A stretch of DNA of 64,000 bases, taken from Fimenecus sp051881435. GTDB taxonomy: Bacteria; Bacillota; Clostridia; Oscillospirales; Acutalibacteraceae. A program made the translations under genes and the position numbers. The DNA lies in the NCBI GenBank assembly GCA_051881435.1, contig JBJEPW010000032.1, positions 56,033 through 120,032 on the forward strand. The letters run 5' to 3'. A model generated the notes under the pieces. It saw only the letters and a list, made by a program, of their open reading frames with translations. It did no database searches and had not been told where the DNA came from. Below, piece after piece: positions 9,246 through 17,018 of the stretch. The stretch's first letter is position 1. Each line of letters starts with the position of its first letter.

Positions 9246-9785
9246 ATGGAACTTAAAGGTTCAAAAACAGAAGCGAATCTTATGACTGCATTTGCAGGCG
9301 AATCACAGGCAAGAAACAAATATTCATATTACGCATCTAAGGCTAAAAAAGACGGTTATGTACAGATAGCGCAGATATTTGAAGAAACCGCAAATAACGA
9401 AAAAGAGCACGCAAAAATATGGTTTAAGCTTCTTCATGACGGTGCAGTACCCTCCACCGTTGAAAACCTTAAAGATGCGGCAGCAGGCGAGAACTACGAA
9501 TGGACCGAAATGTACGCTCAGTTCGCAAAAGAAGCCAAAGAAGAAGGCTTTGATAATATTGCCGCACTCTTTGAAATGGTTGGCAAAATCGAAAAAGAGC
9601 ATGAAGAGCGCTACAAAAAGCTACTTGAAAACATTGAGGGCGGAATAGTGTTCTCAAAGGATAACGATACCATTTGGATTTGCTCCAACTGCGGTCATGT
9701 TCACATCGGTAAAAAAGCGCCCGATGTTTGCCCCGTTTGCGCTCATCCTCAGGCATATTTCATGGTCAAGGCCGATAACTATTAA
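9246..9785 (+). CDS. rbr: Rubrerythrin
   Basis: A 179-residue cytoplasmic peroxide-detoxifying protein of anaerobes. The N-terminal ferritin-like domain carries the diiron ligands (GESQARNKY, EETANNEKEHA, EMVGKIEKEHEER). The C-terminal rubredoxin domain has two CxxC pairs (CSNCGH and CPVCAH) for one iron. It reduces hydrogen peroxide with electrons from NADH-linked donors. The ATG at 9246 is chosen because AGGAG lies 9 nt upstream; a TTG at 9237 is too close to that site. It is monocistronic, with its own promoter and terminator. Confidence 0.95.
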   Translation: MELKGSKTEANLMTAFAGESQARNKYSYYASKAKKDGYVQIAQIFEETANNEKEHAKIWFKLLHDGAVPSTVENLKDAAAGENYEWTEMYAQFAKEAKEEGFDNIAALFEMVGKIEKEHEERYKKLLENIEGGIVFSKDNDTIWICSNCGHVHIGKKAPDVCPVCAHPQAYFMVKADNY

Positions 9786-9792
9786 AATTGAC

Positions 9793-9826
9793 AAAAAGCG
9801 GAGTAATTTTACTCCGCTTTTTTTAC
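9793..9826 (+). terminator. Terminator after rubrerythrin
   Basis: AAAAAGCGGAGTAA pairs with TTACTCCGCTTTTT (14-bp stem including the A/T ends), ending in a T tract. Confidence 0.9.
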
Positions 9827-9847
9827 ATATATTGTATTTTGATTTTA

Positions 9848-9876
9848 TTGACATACAACATTTATTTTGGTACTAT
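9848..9876 (+). promoter_or_regulatory. Promoter of the pyrimidine operon
   Basis: TTGACA (9848-9853), 17 nt, TACTAT (9871-9876) with TGG before the -10. The leader to pyrC is only about 30 nt and holds no terminator or PyrR-type anti-antiterminator that I can see, so control by attenuation at this position is unlikely. Confidence 0.65.
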
Positions 9877-9911
9877 ATATGTAGTCGTAATTTTGATTTC
9901 AAGGTGATAAA

Positions 9912-11180
9912 ATGAAGCTGTTGTTAAAAGGTGCAAAAGTTTATTGCGGTTCAAAATTTCTGCGTAAAGACATTTTGATTTACAGCGGAATAATTGCCGA
10001 AATTTCTGATTTTATAAGTCCAGGTTGCGCTGATACTGTTTATAATTTTAATGATTGTTATATCTTTCCCGGATTTACGGATGTGCATGTGCACCTTCGT
10101 GAGCCGGGTTTTTCTTATAAAGAAACTGTTAAAAGCGGCACTATGGCAGCCGCACGAGGCGGATATACTGCCGTTTGCTCAATGCCGAACCTGAATCCTG
10201 TTCCTGACTGCGTTGAAAATATTAAAATACAACAGGATATTATTGAAAAGGACGCATTGATAAATGTATATCCATACGCGTCGATAACTATCGGTGAGAA
10301 AGGCGAAGAATTATCCGATATGAGTGCACTTGCCGAAAAGTGCATAGCTTTTTCAGATGACGGCAGGGGAGTTCAGAGCAAAGATTTAATGCGTACTGCA
10401 ATGACTACGGCAAAATCCCTTTCAAAAATTGTTGCCGCACATTGTGAGGTAAATGATTTGCTTGACGGTGGATATATCCATAAAGGAAAATATGCCGCTT
10501 TGCATAATCACAAAGGTATCTGTTCCGAAAGCGAATGGAAACAAATAGAAAGAGATATTCACCTTTCCGAAGAAACGGGATGTTCATACCATGTATGCCA
10601 TATTTCTACAAAGGAAAGTGTGGATTTAATAAGAAAAGCAAAACGGGACGGCGTGGATATCACCTGTGAAACAGGGCCCCATTACCTTGTTCTTTCGGAC
10701 AAAGACCTGCAAGAGGACGGCAGATTTAAAATGAATCCGCCCCTGCGTGATGAAAGCGACCGTTTGGCACTTATTGAAGGGATTTGCGACGGCACAATTG
10801 ATATTATTGCAACCGACCATGCGCCGCATAGTAAAGAGGAAAAATCAAAAGGTCTTAAAGGCAGCAATATGGGCGTTGTCGGTCTTGAAACCGCATTTGC
10901 TGTGTTATATACGCACCTCGTAAAAAAAGGCGTTATAACTCTCCAGAAACTTGTTGAGTTAATGAGCATAAATCCAAATAAAAGGTTTAATATCAACAGT
11001 GAAATAACCGTGGGCAGTCCCGCCAATTTAACTGTGTTCGATTTGGAAAAAGAATATACCGTAAATCCGTCTGATTTTCTTTCAATGGGTAAAAGCACGC
11101 CTTTCGAGGGAATGAATGTTTACGGCGTATGCAAAATGACGGTATGCAACGGAAAAATTGTTTGGCAGGAGGAAGCTTAA
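9912..11180 (+). CDS. pyrC: Dihydroorotase
   Basis: A 422-residue class I dihydroorotase, closing N-carbamoyl-aspartate to dihydroorotate. The metal-binding DVHVHLREPG motif sits near residue 60, MAAARGGYT follows, and DHAPHSKEEK near residue 300 carries the catalytic aspartate of the amidohydrolase fold. It is the first gene of a seven-gene pyr operon. The last codon overlaps the pyrK start (TAATG). Confidence 0.95.
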   Translation: MKLLLKGAKVYCGSKFLRKDILIYSGIIAEISDFISPGCADTVYNFNDCYIFPGFTDVHVHLREPGFSYKETVKSGTMAAARGGYTAVCSMPNLNPVPDCVENIKIQQDIIEKDALINVYPYASITIGEKGEELSDMSALAEKCIAFSDDGRGVQSKDLMRTAMTTAKSLSKIVAAHCEVNDLLDGGYIHKGKYAALHNHKGICSESEWKQIERDIHLSEETGCSYHVCHISTKESVDLIRKAKRDGVDITCETGPHYLVLSDKDLQEDGRFKMNPPLRDESDRLALIEGICDGTIDIIATDHAPHSKEEKSKGLKGSNMGVVGLETAFAVLYTHLVKKGVITLQKLVELMSINPNKRFNINSEITVGSPANLTVFDLEKEYTVNPSDFLSMGKSTPFEGMNVYGVCKMTVCNGKIVWQEEA

Positions 11181-11911
11181 TGTATCAAGGCATTTACGAA
11201 ATAAAATCCAATAAACAGCTTACCGAAAGTATCTATGAAATGGTGCTTTTGGGTGACACTTCCTCGCTCACATCATCCGGTCAGTTTATAAACATAAAAA
11301 TTGACGGTCTGTTTTTAAGACGACCCATTTCAGTATGTGATTATGATGATAATTCAATTACGATTATATATAAGGTCGTTGGCGAGGGCACAGTGCTTAT
11401 GAGCAAAATGCAGAGCTCGGAAAAACTCGATATCCTTTGCGGATTGGGTAACGGCTTTGATACAACGAAAAGCGGAGATAACCCTGTACTTATCGGCGGC
11501 GGTGTTGGCGTGCCTCCCATGTATAATCTTTGTAAAAAGCTTATTGCCGAGGGTAAAAAAGTTACGGTAATTCTCGGTTTTAACAAAGCGGATGAAATAT
11601 TTTACGAAGATAATTTCAAAGCTCTCGGAGCAGATGTAAAGGTCACAACGGTGGACGGCTCATACGGAATTAAGGGGTATGTAACAGACGCCTTAAAAGA
11701 AATAGACTACACTTATTTTTACACCTGCGGTCCTATGCCTATGTTCAAAGCAATCGAAAGTACAGCAAAGACCGGCGGTCAGTACAGCTTTGAGGAAAGA
11801 ATGGGTTGCGGATTCGGCGCATGCATGGGTTGCTCCTGCAAAACAAAATACGGTAACAAGCGTATATGTAAAGACGGTCCCGTGCTTGAAAGGGAGGAAA
11901 TAATATGGTAA
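11180..11911 (+). CDS. pyrK: Dihydroorotate dehydrogenase B, electron transfer subunit
   Basis: A 243-residue FAD and [2Fe-2S] protein that passes electrons from PyrD to NAD. The FAD domain has the LRRPISVCD motif near residue 45. The NAD domain has LIGGGVGVPPMYNL and CGPMPM. Four cysteines near the C terminus (CGFGACMGCSC and a later C in RICKDGP) bind the cluster. The ATG at 11180 overlaps the pyrC stop and has GGAGG upstream. Longer in-frame starts lie inside pyrC. Its 3' end overlaps pyrD by 7 nt, typical of the coupled PyrK-PyrD pair. Confidence 0.94.
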   Translation: MYQGIYEIKSNKQLTESIYEMVLLGDTSSLTSSGQFINIKIDGLFLRRPISVCDYDDNSITIIYKVVGEGTVLMSKMQSSEKLDILCGLGNGFDTTKSGDNPVLIGGGVGVPPMYNLCKKLIAEGKKVTVILGFNKADEIFYEDNFKALGADVKVTTVDGSYGIKGYVTDALKEIDYTYFYTCGPMPMFKAIESTAKTGGQYSFEERMGCGFGACMGCSCKTKYGNKRICKDGPVLEREEIIW

Positions 11912-12816
11912 ATACTAAAATAAATCTCCTCGGTATTGAAATCGACAATCCCGTAATCCCCGCAAGCGGAACATTTGGATTCGGATATGAGTTTGCAGAG
12001 CTGTATGATATAAATTTATTAGGCACATTTTCATTTAAGGGCACAACAAAAGAACCCCGTTTCGGCAATCCCACACCTCGCATTGCAGAATGTACTGCGG
12101 GAATGATAAACTCCGTAGGGCTTCAAAATCCGGGAGTTGAAAAGGTTATATGTGAAGAGCTTCCAAAGCTAAAAAAGGTTTTTTCAAAGCCTGTAATGGC
12201 TAATGTAAGCGGATTTTCCGTTGAGGAATATGCTTATACATGCGAAAAACTGAATGAATGTGAACAGGTTGGTTGGATAGAGGTTAATGTTTCCTGTCCA
12301 AATGTTCATAACGGAGGAATGAGCTTCGGCACATCTCCCGATGCTGTCAGTAAGGTTGTAAAAGCCGTAAAAAAGGTTACAACCAAGCCTGTTATAATTA
12401 AGCTTTCGCCCAATGTTACCGATATTGTATCAATTGCAAAAGCATGTGAAGATGCTGGTGCTGACGGAATAAGCCTCATAAACACTCTGCTTGGTATGCG
12501 AATTGATATTAAACGCAGAAAGCCTGTAATCGCCAATAAAATGGGCGGATTTTCAGGTGACGCCATTTTCCCGGTTGCAGTAAGAATGGTGTATCAGGTA
12601 TATGAAGCCGTAAAAATTCCCATTATCGGTATGGGCGGAATTTCAAGTGCAAAGGATGTTATTGAAATGGTGATGGCGGGCGCAACCGCTGTGCAGGTGG
12701 GTGCCGCAAATCTAATAAATCCCTTTGCCTGCAAGGAAATTATCGAAACATTACCCGAAGAAATGGAAAAATTAAATATTAAAGATATAAATGAAATTAT
12801 AGGAGGAGCACACTAA
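11905..12816 (+). CDS. pyrD: Dihydroorotate dehydrogenase B, catalytic subunit
   Basis: A 303-residue FMN TIM-barrel enzyme oxidising dihydroorotate to orotate. The PASGTFGFG start, GLQNPG, EVNVSCPNVHNGG with the catalytic-loop Cys of the class 1 enzymes, and IGMGGISS near residue 245 (FMN phosphate) are all present. Together with pyrK this is the NAD-linked class 1B enzyme suited to anaerobes. It starts within the end of pyrK and overlaps pyrF by one base. Confidence 0.95.
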   Translation: MVNTKINLLGIEIDNPVIPASGTFGFGYEFAELYDINLLGTFSFKGTTKEPRFGNPTPRIAECTAGMINSVGLQNPGVEKVICEELPKLKKVFSKPVMANVSGFSVEEYAYTCEKLNECEQVGWIEVNVSCPNVHNGGMSFGTSPDAVSKVVKAVKKVTTKPVIIKLSPNVTDIVSIAKACEDAGADGISLINTLLGMRIDIKRRKPVIANKMGGFSGDAIFPVAVRMVYQVYEAVKIPIIGMGGISSAKDVIEMVMAGATAVQVGAANLINPFACKEIIETLPEEMEKLNIKDINEIIGGAH

Positions 12817-13514
12817 TGGGTAAGGATGTTATTATTGCATGTGATTTTTCAAGCAAGGCTGATGTGATGGCGTTTCTTGACAAATTCACAGATGTAAAGC
12901 CCTTTGTAAAAATCGGAATGGAGCTTTATTATGCAGAAGGTCCGTCAATTGTAAAAGAAATCAAAGAAAGAGGTCATAAAATCTTTCTTGACTTAAAGCT
13001 CCACGATATTCCCAACACCGTAAAAAAATCAATGGCTGTACTTTCAAATCTCGATGTAGATATGACAAACCTTCACGCAGGCGGCGCAATCCCCATGATG
13101 GAGGCGGCTCTTGAAGGCTTAACACGGCCAGACGGTACAAGGCCTCTGCTTATCGCCGTAACACAGCTTACATCAACAAGCCAAGAGATTATGGAGCGTG
13201 ATTTGCTGATAAAAGAAAATATCGACGATGTTGTAATGCATTATGCTCACAACGCAAAGCTTGCAGGTCTTGACGGCGTTGTATGTTCACCCAGAGAGGC
13301 GGATAAGGTTCACGGAAAATGCGGTGATAATTTCCTGACGGTTACACCGGGAATACGTTTTGCTGACGGTGACATTGGCGACCAGGTTCGTGTTATGACG
13401 CCTGAAAAGGCAAAAGAGAACGGTTCTGATTACATTGTTGTAGGCAGACCTATTACCGCCGCTGATGACCCTGTTGCCGCATATAAACGTTGCGTTGCTG
13501 AATTTTGTGACTGA
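12816..13514 (+). CDS. pyrF: Orotidine 5'-phosphate decarboxylase
   Basis: A 232-residue TIM-barrel enzyme converting OMP to UMP. The family signature with the catalytic K/D network is seen as FLDLKLHDIPNTV near residue 60. ACDFS at the N terminus and VVGRPIT near residue 210 (phosphate binding) also fit. It starts in the TAATG overlap with pyrD after GGAGGAGCAC. Confidence 0.95.
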   Translation: MGKDVIIACDFSSKADVMAFLDKFTDVKPFVKIGMELYYAEGPSIVKEIKERGHKIFLDLKLHDIPNTVKKSMAVLSNLDVDMTNLHAGGAIPMMEAALEGLTRPDGTRPLLIAVTQLTSTSQEIMERDLLIKENIDDVVMHYAHNAKLAGLDGVVCSPREADKVHGKCGDNFLTVTPGIRFADGDIGDQVRVMTPEKAKENGSDYIVVGRPITAADDPVAAYKRCVAEFCD

Positions 13515-13528
13515 TTGAGGAGTTTAAA

Positions 13529-14182
13529 ATGGAAAGTTATAAGAGAGAATTTATACAGTTCTTAGAGAGTGCAGGTGTTCTTAAATTTGGTGATTTTACT
13601 GCCAAAAGCGGCAGGAAAATTCCTTATTTCATCAATGCCGGTGATATTAAAACAGGCGAGCAAATTTGCAAATTAGGTGAATTCTACGCAAAGGCTTACT
13701 TTGAAAAAATCGGAAATAAACGGACAGTACTTTACGGTCCCGCATATAAAGGCATACCCATTGCAGTTTCAGTTGCGGTCGCTCTTGCGAAAAACGGTCT
13801 TGATGTACCGTTCTTCTTTAACCGTAAAGAAGAAAAAGACCACGGCGAAGGCGGTGTTTTTGTAGGTTATAAGCCACAAAAAGACGAAGAAATTGTAATT
13901 GTAGAAGATGTTATTACAGCGGGTACGGCAATTCGTGAAAGTATGTCAATTCTTTCAGGGCTTGAGGGTACAAAAGTTGCCGCGGTTTTTGTTATGGTTG
14001 ACCGTAAAGAAAAGGGCCGGACTGAAAAATCGGCTATGGCTGAAGTCGGTGAAGAATTCGGCTTCCCTGTGTATTCTGTTGTCGATGTTTATGACATAAT
14101 TGAATACCTTGAAGAAGATGAGAAAAACCGTGAGAACGTTGAAAGAATTAAAAAGTACCTTGAAATAAACGGTGCTAAATAA
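13529..14182 (+). CDS. pyrE: Orotate phosphoribosyltransferase
   Basis: A 217-residue type I phosphoribosyltransferase joining orotate to PRPP. The PRPP-binding motif IVIVEDVITAGTAIRE lies near residue 125. The flexible-loop motif RKEEKDHGEGG is near residue 97, and FGDFTAKSGRKIPYF at the N terminus is typical of bacterial PyrE. GAGG precedes the ATG by 8 nt. It is the fifth gene of the operon. Confidence 0.95.
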   Translation: MESYKREFIQFLESAGVLKFGDFTAKSGRKIPYFINAGDIKTGEQICKLGEFYAKAYFEKIGNKRTVLYGPAYKGIPIAVSVAVALAKNGLDVPFFFNRKEEKDHGEGGVFVGYKPQKDEEIVIVEDVITAGTAIRESMSILSGLEGTKVAAVFVMVDRKEKGRTEKSAMAEVGEEFGFPVYSVVDVYDIIEYLEEDEKNRENVERIKKYLEINGAK

Positions 14183-14197
14183 TAAGGATGATAATAT

Positions 14198-15112
14198 ATG
14201 AGAAGTCTTATTGATATTCAAGAATTATCGGTAGCCGAAATTGACGCTCTTATAGACACTGCCAACGATATTATTGACAATCCGGAAAAATACTCTCAAA
14301 AGTGCAAAGGTAAAAAGCTTGCGACGCTGTTTTTTGAGCCGTCAACCCGCACAAGACTCAGTTTTGAAGCCGCAATGTATGATTTAGGCGGTAATGTGCT
14401 GGGTTTCTCAGAGGCTCAAAGTTCTTCATCAGCAAAAGGTGAGAGCGTAGCAGATACTGTTCGTACCGTTGGCTACTATGCCGATATTATCGCAATGCGT
14501 CATCCAAAAGAGGGCGCTCCCATGGTTGCTTCAATGAGTACGGATATACCCATAATCAACGCAGGTGACGGCGGTCATAATCATCCTACGCAGACCTTGA
14601 CGGATTTACTGACCATTAAGCGCGAAAAGGGGAGATTTGATAATCTCACAATCGGCTTTTGCGGTGACTTGAAATTCGGAAGAACGGTTCACTCGCTCAT
14701 AGGCGCTATGTCAAGATACAAAAATGTTAAAATGATTTTGATTTCACCCGATGAGTTAAAAGTACCCGATTATATTAAGCAAACCGTTCTCGAAAAAAAT
14801 AACATTGAGTATTACGAAACAAATTCTCTTGAAAGCGTTATGTCCGACCTTGATATTTTATATATGACCCGTGTTCAGCGTGAAAGATTTTTCAATGAAC
14901 AGGATTATATAAGACTTAAAGACAGTTATGTGCTGACACCCGAAAAACTTATAAAAGCCAAAGACGATTTATCAATAATGCACCCACTGCCCAGAGTCAA
15001 TGAAATTTCTGTTGCAGTCGATAAAGATAATCGCGCCTGTTATTTTAAACAGGTAAAAAACGGAAAGTTTATAAGAATGGCTTTAATTATGATGCTTTTG
15101 GGGGTGGAATAA
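14198..15112 (+). CDS. pyrB: Aspartate carbamoyltransferase catalytic subunit
   Basis: A 304-residue catalytic chain. The carbamoyl phosphate site FFEPSTRTRLSFE is near residue 50, the adjacent-subunit loop SSSAKGESVADT near residue 77, and HPLPRVNEI near residue 266. It joins carbamoyl phosphate and aspartate, the first committed step. It is paired with a regulatory subunit immediately downstream, 1 nt apart, so the enzyme is probably the allosteric dodecameric type. Confidence 0.96.
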   Translation: MRSLIDIQELSVAEIDALIDTANDIIDNPEKYSQKCKGKKLATLFFEPSTRTRLSFEAAMYDLGGNVLGFSEAQSSSSAKGESVADTVRTVGYYADIIAMRHPKEGAPMVASMSTDIPIINAGDGGHNHPTQTLTDLLTIKREKGRFDNLTIGFCGDLKFGRTVHSLIGAMSRYKNVKMILISPDELKVPDYIKQTVLEKNNIEYYETNSLESVMSDLDILYMTRVQRERFFNEQDYIRLKDSYVLTPEKLIKAKDDLSIMHPLPRVNEISVAVDKDNRACYFKQVKNGKFIRMALIMMLLGVE

Positions 15113-15113
15113 T

Positions 15114-15530
15114 ATGATTATCGGTCAAATAAAAGACGGTATTGTTTTAGACCATATTACAGCCGGTAAGGGTATGACTCTTTATAATTTTCTCGGTCTT
15201 GATAAGCTTGACTGTCAGGTTGCTCTTATAAAAAACGCAGAAAGCGTTAAAATGGGCAGAAAAGACATCATAAAGATTGACAAGGTGATTGATATTAACC
15301 TTAACGCTTTGGGTTATCTTGACCCCGGTGTAACCGTCAATATAATTAAGGACGGCAAGCTTGCAAAACGCCACAATATTGACATTCCCGAACGAATTGA
15401 AAATGTTATTAAATGCAAGAACCCCAGATGCATTACTACGGTTGAGCAGGAGCTTCCGCACATTTTTGTGTTAAAGGACAGAGAAAACCGCATATATCGC
15501 TGTCTTTACTGCGAGAGCAAGGCAAAATAA
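15114..15530 (+). CDS. pyrI: Aspartate carbamoyltransferase regulatory subunit
   Basis: A 138-residue regulatory chain that binds nucleotide effectors in its N-terminal domain and contacts PyrB through a C-terminal zinc site. The four zinc cysteines are visible as CKNPRC and CLYC near the end. It is slightly shorter than the enteric protein. It is the last gene of the pyr operon; I see no clear terminator in the following 70 nt. Confidence 0.93.
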   Translation: MIIGQIKDGIVLDHITAGKGMTLYNFLGLDKLDCQVALIKNAESVKMGRKDIIKIDKVIDINLNALGYLDPGVTVNIIKDGKLAKRHNIDIPERIENVIKCKNPRCITTVEQELPHIFVLKDRENRIYRCLYCESKAK

Positions 15531-15603
15531 AAATAACCAAAAATCAAAGCAGTTTATGTAGTTTTTTTGTCATTGAAAAATGCGTAAAAAGGGGTAATCT
15601 CGA

Positions 15604-15633
15604 TTGACATATTATGACAAAATATATTATAAT
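15604..15633 (+). promoter_or_regulatory. Promoter of the purine operon
   Basis: TTGACA (15604-15609), 18 nt, TATAAT (15628-15633). Transcription would start just before the ZTP riboswitch. Confidence 0.65.
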
Positions 15634-15647
15634 TATCTTACAATTTT

Positions 15648-15732
15648 ACTCGCCGTGTGACTGACGGAATTAAGTGGGGATTACCACAGAGGAGCGCGGT
15701 GAGAGTTTCAGCCGACCGTCTGGGCAGTCCGA
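15648..15732 (+). promoter_or_regulatory. ZTP (pfl) riboswitch aptamer
   Basis: The leader of purE contains the conserved pieces of the pfl/ZTP motif in order: GTGTGACTGACGG, then a GTGGGGATTACCAC hairpin, then AGAGGAGCGCGG, a variable linker, and the 3' block CCGACCGTCTGGGCA. The 3' block ends inside an intrinsic terminator. ZTP riboswitches sense the AICAR-derived alarmone made when 10-formyl-tetrahydrofolate is short and switch on purine and folate genes. That fits the operon that follows. Covariance-model scoring was not possible here. Confidence 0.85.
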
Positions 15733-15770
15733 TATTTTTATAGGGTAGGACTGCCCTTATATATTTTTTC
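15722..15770 (+). terminator. Riboswitch-controlled terminator
   Basis: GGGCAGTCC (15722-15730) pairs with GGACTGCCC (15748-15756), followed by TTATATATTTTTT. The 5' arm shares bases with the last conserved block of the ZTP aptamer, so ligand binding should prevent this hairpin. Confidence 0.85.
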
Positions 15771-15781
15771 AGGAGGTTATT

Positions 15782-16276
15782 ATGAAAAAAGTCGGAATTA
15801 TTATGGGGAGCGATAGCGACCTTCCCGTAGTTGAAAAAGCGATAAATACTTTAAATGATTTCGGTGTGCCTTTTGAGGTTCATGTTTTCTCTGCACACAG
15901 AACTCCCGAGGAGGCAAAGAATTTCTCCGCAAATGCCAAAAAAAACGGTTTCGGAGCGATTATTGCCGCAGCAGGTATGGCAGCGCATCTCGCGGGAGCC
16001 GTTGCCGCTAATACAACATTGCCCGTAATCGGTATTCCCGTAAAAGGCTCCGCTCTTGACGGTATGGACGCTTTGCTTTCAACAGTTCAGATGCCAAGCG
16101 GTATTCCCGTAGCAACGGTTGCAATAAACGGTGCCGCAAACGCCGCTTTCCTCGCAATTCAGATTTTAGCTGTTAGTGATAATGAACTTGCTGAAAAGCT
16201 TTCCAAAAAGAGAGCAGAGGGTAAAAACGCCGTACTTGAAAAAAATAAATCAATTGAAGAAAAATATAATAAATAA
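15782..16276 (+). CDS. purE: 5-(carboxyamino)imidazole ribonucleotide mutase / AIR carboxylase PurE
   Basis: A 164-residue PurE with the N-terminal GIIMGSDSDLPV and SAHRTPEEA motifs. No purK is present in the operon. The segment AGMAAHLAGAVAA and PVIGIPVKGS differs from the usual GAAHLPG and PV.GVP of class I enzymes. It might therefore be a class II enzyme that uses CO2 directly on AIR, which is an inference from a few residues. It is the first gene after the riboswitch, with AGGAGGTTATT before the ATG. Confidence 0.93.
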   Translation: MKKVGIIMGSDSDLPVVEKAINTLNDFGVPFEVHVFSAHRTPEEAKNFSANAKKNGFGAIIAAAGMAAHLAGAVAANTTLPVIGIPVKGSALDGMDALLSTVQMPSGIPVATVAINGAANAAFLAIQILAVSDNELAEKLSKKRAEGKNAVLEKNKSIEEKYNK

Positions 16277-16291
16277 TTGGAGGCAAAAATT

Positions 16292-16999
16292 ATGGAAAAG
16301 CTCGCTCAAATGTACGAAGGAAAAGCAAAGAAAGTATTTGCAACGGACGATGAAAACTATTGCATCGTATCCTATAAGGACGACGCCACCGCTTTTAACG
16401 GTCTGAAAAAGGGTACAATCAGCGGTAAGGGCGTTGTTAATAACAAAATGTCAAACTATCTTATGTCCGAACTTGAAAAAGCAGGCATTCCCACACATTT
16501 TGTTGAAGAAATTAACGACAGAGAAACGGTTGTAAGAAAAGTATCAATCGTTCCCCTTGAAGTAATTGTAAGAAATGTTGCGGCAGGGTCTTTCTCAAAA
16601 AGACTTGGCGTTGAAGAGGGTACACCATTGAAAACTACTGTTTTGGAATATTGTTACAAAGATGACGCTCTCGGCGATCCCATGGTAAACGATTATCATA
16701 TTCTCGCAATGGGATATGCAACCAAAGAAGAGCTTGATACTATTGCAGATTACACATTCAGAATAAATGAGTTTCTCAAAGCTTTCTTTAAGAAGATAAA
16801 TATTGATCTTATCGACTTTAAGATTGAATTCGGTAAAACTTCTGACGGCAAAATTATTCTCGCTGATGAAATTTCACCAGACACTTGCCGTTTTTGGGAC
16901 GCAACAACCCATGAAAAGCTTGATAAGGACCGTTTCCGCCGCGACTTGGGCGGAGTTGAGGACGCTTATAACGAGATGATGAAAAGAATATTCGGCTGA
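16292..16999 (+). CDS. purC: SAICAR synthetase
   Basis: A 235-residue ATP-dependent ligase joining CAIR and aspartate. The YEGKAKKVF start, KDDATAFNG, VEVIVRN-like block (PLEVIVRNVAAGSF) and the signature LIDFKIEFGK with ADEISPDTCRFWD are all seen. The ATG at 16292 has GGAGG 8 nt upstream; a TTG at 16277 overlaps the ribosome site and is rejected. It lies 15 nt after purE. Confidence 0.95.
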   Translation: MEKLAQMYEGKAKKVFATDDENYCIVSYKDDATAFNGLKKGTISGKGVVNNKMSNYLMSELEKAGIPTHFVEEINDRETVVRKVSIVPLEVIVRNVAAGSFSKRLGVEEGTPLKTTVLEYCYKDDALGDPMVNDYHILAMGYATKEELDTIADYTFRINEFLKAFFKKINIDLIDFKIEFGKTSDGKIILADEISPDTCRFWDATTHEKLDKDRFRRDLGGVEDAYNEMMKRIFG

Positions 17000-17018
17000 T
17001 TTTCGGAGGTAACCAACT

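Noticed and set aside
9826..9911. PyrR-type attenuator upstream of pyrC
   Set aside because: The leader is about 30 nt and contains no terminator/antiterminator pair.
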